64,000 nt of DNA from Streptomyces sp. WAC05374 (GTDB lineage: Bacteria; Actinomycetota; Actinomycetes; Streptomycetales; Streptomycetaceae): contig NZ_SMNQ01000008.1 in assembly GCF_004353505.1 (NCBI RefSeq), positions 62,001 to 126,000 of the forward strand, in the 5' to 3' direction. Position numbers and translations under genes: made by a program. This document shows, piece after piece, positions 58,922-64,000 of the stretch; position 1 is the stretch's first letter; each line of letters begins with the position of its first letter. The notes under the pieces were generated by a model that ran no database searches, was not told the DNA's origin, and saw only the letters and a program-made list of their open reading frames with translations.

Positions 58922-60901
58922 ATGACGAAGCCATCCCTCCCCGAGCTCCTCCACGCCGCCGTCGCCGCCGTCGGAGGCGTGGAACGGCCAGGCCAGGTCA
59001 CCATGGCCGAGGCCGTCGCGCAGGCCATCGACGACGGCTCCCACCTCCTGGTCCAGGCCGGCACGGGCACCGGGAAGTCCCTCGGGTACCTGGTGCCCGC
59101 GCTGGCGCACGGCGACCGGGTCGTGGTCGCGACCGCGACGCTGGCCCTCCAGCGGCAGCTCGTCGAGCGCGACCTGCCGCGCACGGTGGACGCGCTCCAT
59201 CCGCAGCTCCGCCGTCGCCCGGAGTTCGCGATGCTCAAGGGGCGCTCGAACTACCTCTGCCTGCACCGCCTGCACGAGGGCGTCCCGCAGGACGAGGAGG
59301 AGGGGCTCTTCGACCCGTTCGAGGCGGCCGCGCCCAGCAGCAAGCTCGGCCAGGACCTGCTGCGCCTGCGCGACTGGTCGGACGAGACGGAGACCGGGGA
59401 CCGGGACGACCTGACGCCAGGCGTGTCGGACCGCGCCTGGTCGCAGGTCTCCGTCACCTCCCGCGAATGCCTCGGCGCGTCGAAGTGCGCGTACGGTGCG
59501 GAGTGCTTCGCCGAGGCCGCGAGGGAGCGGGCCAAGCTCGCCGACGTCGTCGTCACCAACCACGCGCTGCTCGCGATCGACGCGATCGAGGGCGCCCCGG
59601 TCCTTCCGCAGCACGAGGTACTGATCGTCGACGAGGCCCATGAGCTGGTCTCCCGTGTCACCGGCGTCGCCACGGGAGAGCTCACGCCCGGGCAGGTCAA
59701 CCGGGCTGTGCGCCGTGCGGCCAAGCTGGTCGACGAGAAGGTCGCCGATCAGCTCCAGACGGCGGCGGAGGGCTTCGAGCGGCTGATGGAGCTCGCACTG
59801 CCGGGCCGCCTGGAGGAGATCCCCGAGGACCTGGCCTACGCGCTGATGGCCCTGCGCGATGCGGCGCGGGCGGTCATCACGTCCCTCGGCTCCACACGCG
59901 ACAAGTCCGTCCAGGACGAGGACGCGGTGCGCAAGCAGGCCATGGCCTCCGTGGAGAACGTCCACGCTGTCGCCGAGCGCATCACCCAGGGCTCCGAGTA
60001 CGACGTCGTCTGGTACGAGCGCCACGACCGCTTCGGTGCGTCCCTGCGGGTGGCGCCGCTGTCCGTCTCCGGCCTGCTGCGCGAGAAGCTCTTCGCCGAG
60101 CGGTCGGTCGTCCTCACCTCCGCCACGCTCAAGCTCGGTGGCGACTTCAACGGAGTCGGCGCCTCTCTCGGTCTCCCGCCGGAAGGCACCGTCGGCACGG
60201 AGGACGAGGACGTCCCGGTGTGGAAGGGGATCGACGTCGGCTCACCCTTCGACTACCCGAAGCAGGGAATCCTGTACGTCGCCCGGCATCTGGCCACCCC
60301 CGGCAGGGAGGGCAGCCGGGGCGACATGATGGACGAGCTCGCCGAGCTGGTCGAGGCCGCCGGCGGCCGTACGCTCGGCCTCTTCTCCTCCATGCGGGCG
60401 GCCCAGGCAGCGGCCGAGGAGCTGCGCGGGCGGCTCGACAAGCCGATCCTGCTCCAGGGCGAGGACACCCTGGGCGAGCTGATCAAGAACTTCGCGGGGG
60501 ACGCGGAGACCTGCCTCTTCGGCACGCTGTCGCTGTGGCAGGGCGTCGACGTTCCGGGGCCGAACTGCCAGCTCGTCGTGATGGACCGCATCCCGTTCCC
60601 CCGGCCCGACGACCCCCTGATGAGCGCCCGCCAGAAGGCGGTGGAGGAAGCGGGCGGGAACGGTTTCATGGCGGTCGCGGCGACGCACGCCGCGCTGCTC
60701 ATGGCCCAGGGCGCCGGCCGGCTGGTCCGTGCCACGGGCGACCGGGGCGTGGTGGCCGTACTGGACCCGCGCCTGGCCAACGCGCGGTACGGCAGTTACC
60801 TCCGCGCCTCGCTGCCGGACTTCTGGTACACGACGGATCGCAACCAGGTGCGCCGCTCCCTCGCCGCCATCGACGCCGCCGCCAAGTCCTCCGGCGCCTG
60901 A
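58922..60901 (+). CDS. dinG: ATP-dependent DNA helicase, DinG/XPD family
   Basis: This 659-residue superfamily 2 helicase has Walker A QAGTGTGKSLGY (about residue 40), four cysteines for a 4Fe-4S cluster (SNYLC; ECLGASKCAYGAEC), DEAH box IVDEAHELV and motif VI region QGAGRLVRATGDRG. It unwinds DNA 5' to 3' and clears D-loops, R-loops or G-quadruplexes. It follows the siderophore operon by 37 bases but is likely independent. Next to lexA it fits DNA-damage functions; I saw no SOS box directly upstream. Confidence 0.95.
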   Translation: MTKPSLPELLHAAVAAVGGVERPGQVTMAEAVAQAIDDGSHLLVQAGTGTGKSLGYLVPALAHGDRVVVATATLALQRQLVERDLPRTVDALHPQLRRRPEFAMLKGRSNYLCLHRLHEGVPQDEEEGLFDPFEAAAPSSKLGQDLLRLRDWSDETETGDRDDLTPGVSDRAWSQVSVTSRECLGASKCAYGAECFAEAARERAKLADVVVTNHALLAIDAIEGAPVLPQHEVLIVDEAHELVSRVTGVATGELTPGQVNRAVRRAAKLVDEKVADQLQTAAEGFERLMELALPGRLEEIPEDLAYALMALRDAARAVITSLGSTRDKSVQDEDAVRKQAMASVENVHAVAERITQGSEYDVVWYERHDRFGASLRVAPLSVSGLLREKLFAERSVVLTSATLKLGGDFNGVGASLGLPPEGTVGTEDEDVPVWKGIDVGSPFDYPKQGILYVARHLATPGREGSRGDMMDELAELVEAAGGRTLGLFSSMRAAQAAAEELRGRLDKPILLQGEDTLGELIKNFAGDAETCLFGTLSLWQGVDVPGPNCQLVVMDRIPFPRPDDPLMSARQKAVEEAGGNGFMAVAATHAALLMAQGAGRLVRATGDRGVVAVLDPRLANARYGSYLRASLPDFWYTTDRNQVRRSLAAIDAAAKSSGA

Positions 60902-61017
60902 CGCTCACGTCCTGCCGGGGCTTCGGCCGGTACGTCCCCGGGCCGCGCCGGACAAGGGGCGCGGGCCCCCGTAAGCGCCTGGCGCCCGGACGCCGCCCTG
61001 CCCGGACCAGCCGTTAC
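60902..61017. other. Start of the dinG-lexA intergenic region
   Basis: The 393 bases between dinG and lexA hold two strong hairpins (listed separately) and no gene or other signal that I can support. Confidence 0.5.
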
Positions 61018-61059
61018 GCCTCCCAACGTGGCCCGCAGTCGGGGGCCACGTTGGGAGGC
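61018..61059. terminator. Terminator after dinG
   Basis: GCCTCCCAACGTGGCCC (61018-61034) pairs perfectly over 17 bp with 61043-61059, loop GCAGTCGG. Confidence 0.85.
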
Positions 61060-61238
61060 CGCACGTAGCGGCCCTGAGCGGCGCAGCGCGGCCGTATGAG
61101 TGGGTCCTGGCGCCTCGGCGCAAGCTGATCATGGTGGAGCCCGGGAGCAGGGCGGACGCGGGCCTGCACAGGGCGCCGGGCCAGCGCGGTGCTGTCACCG
61201 GGAGAGGTCACGAGGCAAGGGCATCCCGGGCATGAGCA

Positions 61239-61273
61239 GGGCCCCGGGACCGGCGCAGGTGGTCCCGGGGCCC
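61239..61273. terminator. Terminator after lexA
   Basis: GGGCCCCGGGACC (61239-61251) pairs perfectly with GGTCCCGGGGCCC (61261-61273). It lies 22 bases past the lexA stop on the minus strand. Confidence 0.8.
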
Positions 61274-61294
61274 GGTCGGGGCCGGCGCGGTGTG

Positions 61295-62083
61295 TCACAC
61301 GCGCCGCAGTACCGCCACCACCTTGCCGAGGATGGTCGCCTCGTCACCAGGGATCGGCTGGTAGGCCGCATTGTGCGGGAGCAGCCAGACGTGGCCGTCC
61401 TCGCGCTTGAAGCGCTTGACCGTGGCCTCGCCGTCCAGCATGGCCGCCACGATGTCGCCGTTCTCCGCGACCGGCTGGCGGCGGACCGTCACCCAGTCGC
61501 CGTCGCAGATGGCGGCCTCGATCATCGAGTCGCCGACGACTTTGAGCACGAACAGCTCGCCGTCGCCGACAAGCTGGCGGGGGAGGGGGAAGACGTCCTC
61601 GACCGACTCCTCGGCGAGGATGGGGCCACCGGCCGCGATACGGCCGACCAGCGGGACGTACGACGCGGCGGGCTTGCCCGTGGTGTCGGTGGGCTGGGTG
61701 CTGGGCTGGTCGGAACCACGGACTTCGTAGGCCCGGGGGCGGTGCGGGTCCCGGCGCAGGAAGCCCTTGCGCTCGAGGGCCATGAGCTGGTGGGCCACCG
61801 AGGAGGTGCTGGACAGCCCCACCGCCTGGCCGATTTCCCGCATCGACGGCGGGTAACCGCGCCGCTGCACCGAGTCCCGGATGACCTCGATGACCCGCCG
61901 CTGCCTGTCCGTGAGCCCGGAGCTGTCCGCCCGAATGCCTGGAGGTCGGCCGGGCAGGGCGCGCGCCGGCTTGGCGGGCCCCTCCGCGTTCGTGGTCACA
62001 TCATTCATGGCATGCACCGGCTCGAGTCGGCCCTGGGAACGGTCCTGGGCAGTGATGGTGGCACTGTCTGCGGTGGTGGTCAC
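61295..62083 (-). CDS. lexA: SOS repressor LexA
   Basis: This 262-residue repressor has an N-terminal winged helix (RGYPPSMREIGQAVGLSSTS), the Ala-Gly self-cleavage site in GRIAAGGP, catalytic Ser in VVGDSMIEAAICDGD and Lys in ATVKRFKRED. RecA-ssDNA triggers its self-cleavage and lifts repression. GTG 62083 (VTTTADSATI) with GAGAGG upstream is preferred; an internal Met at NDVTTNAEG would give a shorter form. An SOS box lies 64 bases upstream, so it is autoregulated. Confidence 0.97.
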   Translation of the reverse strand: MTTTADSATITAQDRSQGRLEPVHAMNDVTTNAEGPAKPARALPGRPPGIRADSSGLTDRQRRVIEVIRDSVQRRGYPPSMREIGQAVGLSSTSSVAHQLMALERKGFLRRDPHRPRAYEVRGSDQPSTQPTDTTGKPAASYVPLVGRIAAGGPILAEESVEDVFPLPRQLVGDGELFVLKVVGDSMIEAAICDGDWVTVRRQPVAENGDIVAAMLDGEATVKRFKREDGHVWLLPHNAAYQPIPGDEATILGKVVAVLRRV

Positions 62084-62146
62084 GTCGGCCCCTCTCGAAA
62101 TGGTCTCCCTAGGCGGACAACGGTAGTTGCTTTCGAAAGGTTGCGC

Positions 62147-62160
62147 CAAACACACGTTCG
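62147..62160. promoter_or_regulatory. SOS box (LexA operator)
   Basis: CAAAC-ACAC-GTTCG matches the actinobacterial SOS box CGAAC-N4-GTTCG with one mismatch and lies just upstream of lexA. Confidence 0.85.
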
Positions 62161-62777
62161 AGTGAAAAATTGCAGATTGGCTTACATGTGCGTGTGACTA
62201 GGTGTATGTGCGATCACTTGCTGATCTTCACGCCAGCGATGCCGGAGCAATGACGCGGCGACGATCTTGCGGTGGCGCTTATGGGGAGTGGTGCTCGTGC
62301 GGTGTCAATTCAAGCCATCACGGTAACCCCCGCCGCCATGGCCGGGTGAGGCGGGGCGGCGGGCGGTGCCGCTGACGCGGACTCGCGGGCGTCGATTCCC
62401 GGACGCCCTGGACACCGCGGGCGCTGCGGACGCCGAGGGTTTTCGGAGGCAATGGACCTTGCCGGTGGGGCGCGAGGCCCCGGCAACATCACTCCGGTCG
62501 ATTCCGTAGCGTAATCACCGAGGCGATCACGGCGAATCCGGTCGTCCGAGGCGGTCATTGCGGATCATTCGCCGGTCCCGCTCGGCGTCCTGCGCGGATG
62601 TCTGCCGCGTGCGCCGTTCCTCGAAGGCCTCCCGCGATCCTGGGTGATCGCCGGCGGGTCTCCAGTCTGTCATTCCCGGCCCCCGAATCGGTGGCGCCGC
62701 GCCCCCTCGCGTAGGCTCTGGGCCGGCCACCGATACCGCGGCGCGCGACACGCGCCATGTGCTCAATGGACCACGAG
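62161..62777. other. Long intergenic region without a recognised gene
   Basis: Over 600 bases between the lexA operator and the nrdR promoter show no frame with credible coding character, no tRNA and no recognisable riboswitch (no B12 box was found). Short open frames here have no plausible ribosome binding site. A small RNA is possible but nothing supports it directly. Confidence 0.5.
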
Positions 62778-62826
62778 ACACCAGATCTAGTGGTTGGATT
62801 GCACCGGCCACCCACAAGTTGTGGTC
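62778..62826. promoter_or_regulatory. Pair of NrdR boxes
   Basis: ACACCAGATCTAGTGG (62778-62793) and CCCACAAGTTGTGGTC (62811-62826) are palindromic 16-mers of NrdR-box type. Their centres are about 32 bp (three helical turns) apart, the spacing usual for NrdR box pairs upstream of ribonucleotide reductase genes. Confidence 0.75.
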
Positions 62827-62934
62827 CCCGGTCATCTCGGGGTGGTGGTCATCGCCTATGCTTGTGGCTGCTTCGAGGGGCTCTGACGGGCCCTGACGAG
62901 GCTATTCAGTCGTGCTGTGAAGGAGGGTTGGGAG

Positions 62935-63447
62935 ATGCACTGCCCCTTCTGCAGGCACCCCGACAGCCGTGTCGTCGACAGTCGCACCACCGACGACGGG
63001 ACGGCCATCCGCCGCCGCCGCCAGTGTCCCGACTGCTCCCGCCGTTTCACCACGGTGGAGACGGCGTCACTCATGGTGATCAAGCGCAGCGGGGTCACCG
63101 AGCCCTTCAGCCGCACCAAGGTCATCTCCGGTGTGCGCAAGGCGTGCCAGGGGCGCCCGGTCACCGAGGACGCCCTCGCCCAGCTCGGCCAGCGGGTCGA
63201 GGAGGCGGTGCGCGCCACCGGCAGCGCGGAACTGACCACTCATGACGTCGGACTCGCCATACTCGGCCCGCTGCGGGAACTCGACCTCGTCGCGTACCTG
63301 CGCTTCGCGTCCGTGTACCGGGCGTTCGACTCACTCGAAGACTTCGAGGCCGCCATCGCGGAACTCCGTGACGGCCGGCCCCCCGCGGAGGACAGCGGGA
63401 CCGGCGCGACCCCCGAGGTCCCGGTTCCCGCGGCTGCCGCCGACTGA
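62935..63447 (+). CDS. nrdR: Transcriptional repressor NrdR
   Basis: This 170-residue regulator has a zinc ribbon (CPFC near residue 3, CPDC near 31) and an ATP-cone (about 45-135; VIKRSGVTEPFSRTKVISGV). It senses ATP and dATP and represses ribonucleotide reductase genes. AAGGAGGGTTGGGAG precedes the ATG. It heads an operon with nrdJ and has two NrdR boxes upstream, so it controls itself. The Pro/Ala-rich C-terminal tail (about 145-170) is an actinobacterial extension. Confidence 0.97.
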   Translation: MHCPFCRHPDSRVVDSRTTDDGTAIRRRRQCPDCSRRFTTVETASLMVIKRSGVTEPFSRTKVISGVRKACQGRPVTEDALAQLGQRVEEAVRATGSAELTTHDVGLAILGPLRELDLVAYLRFASVYRAFDSLEDFEAAIAELRDGRPPAEDSGTGATPEVPVPAAAAD

Positions 63448-63605
63448 TCACCGGTCCGGCGTGGGACCGGCGATCGGCCGCTGAGCGGCAGCGGCACATG
63501 ACGTGTCACGGGTGCTGTGCGTGGTGCCCGTGACGACAGACAGAAACCGTGCCTTGGGAAGATCTGGGCACTTCAGGGTGTTTTTGCCCGTATATGGGAG
63601 GCGGC

Positions 63606-64000
63606 ATGACAGAGACGGCGAGCGGCCCGGCACGAGGGTCCCGTACCAAGGGGTCCAAGGTGAACAAGGGTCTGCGTATCGAGCGCATCCACACCACCCC
63701 CGGCGTGCATCCGTACGACGAGGTCGTGTGGGAGCGTCGTGACGTCGTCATGACCAACTGGCGCGACGGCTCGGTGAACTTCGAGCAGCGTGGCGTCGAG
63801 TTCCCCGACTTCTGGTCGGTGAACGCGGTCAACATCGTCACCAGCAAGTACTTCCGCGGGGCCGTCGGCACCCCGCAGCGCGAGACCGGTCTCAAGCAGC
63901 TCATCGACCGGATCGTGAAGACCTACCGGAAGGCCGGTGAGGAGTACAACTACTTCGCCTCGCCCGCCGACGCCGAGATCTTCGAGCACGAACTGGCGTA
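63606..64000 (+). CDS. nrdJ: Adenosylcobalamin-dependent ribonucleotide reductase, 3' end outside window
   Basis: The first 131 or so residues of class II NrdJ are visible: a basic start (ARGSRTKGSKVNKGLRIERI) followed by PYDEVVWERRDVVM and FPDFWSVNAVNIVTSKYFRG. It reduces ribonucleotides to deoxyribonucleotides with vitamin B12 and needs no oxygen. GGGAGG precedes the ATG. The catalytic cysteines lie beyond the window. The 158-base gap from nrdR holds no obvious terminator. Confidence 0.95.
   Translation, partial: MTETASGPARGSRTKGSKVNKGLRIERIHTTPGVHPYDEVVWERRDVVMTNWRDGSVNFEQRGVEFPDFWSVNAVNIVTSKYFRGAVGTPQRETGLKQLIDRIVKTYRKAGEEYNYFASPADAEIFEHELA

Noticed and set aside
62084..62934. A cobalamin riboswitch in front of nrdR-nrdJ
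   Set aside because: No B12 box or matching stem pattern was found; NrdR boxes account for the regulation.

Overview
The window is high-GC actinobacterial chromosome, almost certainly Streptomyces. Nearly every codon ends in G or C, GTG starts are common, a rare TTA codon sits in a pathway regulator, and the right half (miaB, miaA, dapF, a RelA/SpoT homologue, hflX, dinG, lexA, nrdR-nrdJ) follows a gene order I recall from the Streptomyces core chromosome. No tRNA, rRNA, CRISPR array or insertion sequence was seen.

Region 1 (about 1-33.5 kb) is a biosynthetic gene cluster, cut at the left edge inside an MMPL exporter gene. It has a small SARP regulator and a LysR-type regulator with a TTA codon. 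A type II PKS-like set follows (ACP, ketosynthase, Cys-less CLF-like partner, ketoreductase, DsbA/HCCA-isomerase-like protein). A single 3846-residue NRPS reads Cs-A-T-E / C-A-T / C-pseudoA-T-T-TE. Downstream are an ABC-2 permease, two P450s, a SyrP/TauD-type dioxygenase, an FkbM methyltransferase and a type II thioesterase. A tryptophan-supply block (trpC, trpD, trpG, trpE, class II DAHP synthase) is interleaved with a MocR regulator. My reading is an acylated, tryptophan-containing small peptide: the reduced acyl chain is made by KS-CLF, a basic residue is activated by A1 and epimerised, and an aromatic residue (probably Trp) is activated by A2. The third module has a wrecked adenylation domain and two nearly identical carrier domains before the thioesterase.

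Two regulatory layers can be read from the DNA. GTCAGC-type heptamers at 11-bp spacing, typical of SARP operators, precede the ACP operon, the NRPS operon, the FkbM gene and, less regularly, the type II thioesterase. A different paired motif (RGACCA, 24 bp apart) lies in both divergent promoters of the tryptophan block (trpD/mocR and trpE/DAHP synthase), matching the direct-repeat style of MocR operators.

Region 2 (33.5-37.2 kb) holds a Tat-exported agmatine deiminase, an APC amino-acid/polyamine permease whose frame breaks at a perfect 38-bp palindrome, and a divergent TetR regulator. Region 3 (37.3-49.2 kb) is housekeeping: tRNA modification, lysine/cell-wall precursor, stringent response, an M1 peptidase and a ribosome-associated GTPase. 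Region 4 (49.2-58.9 kb) has two paralogous secreted trypsin-like proteases and an NRPS-independent siderophore operon whose two synthetases carry unusual low-complexity inserts. Region 5 (58.9-64 kb) is DNA repair and deoxynucleotide supply (dinG, lexA with an SOS box, nrdR-nrdJ with NrdR boxes); nrdJ runs off the right edge.
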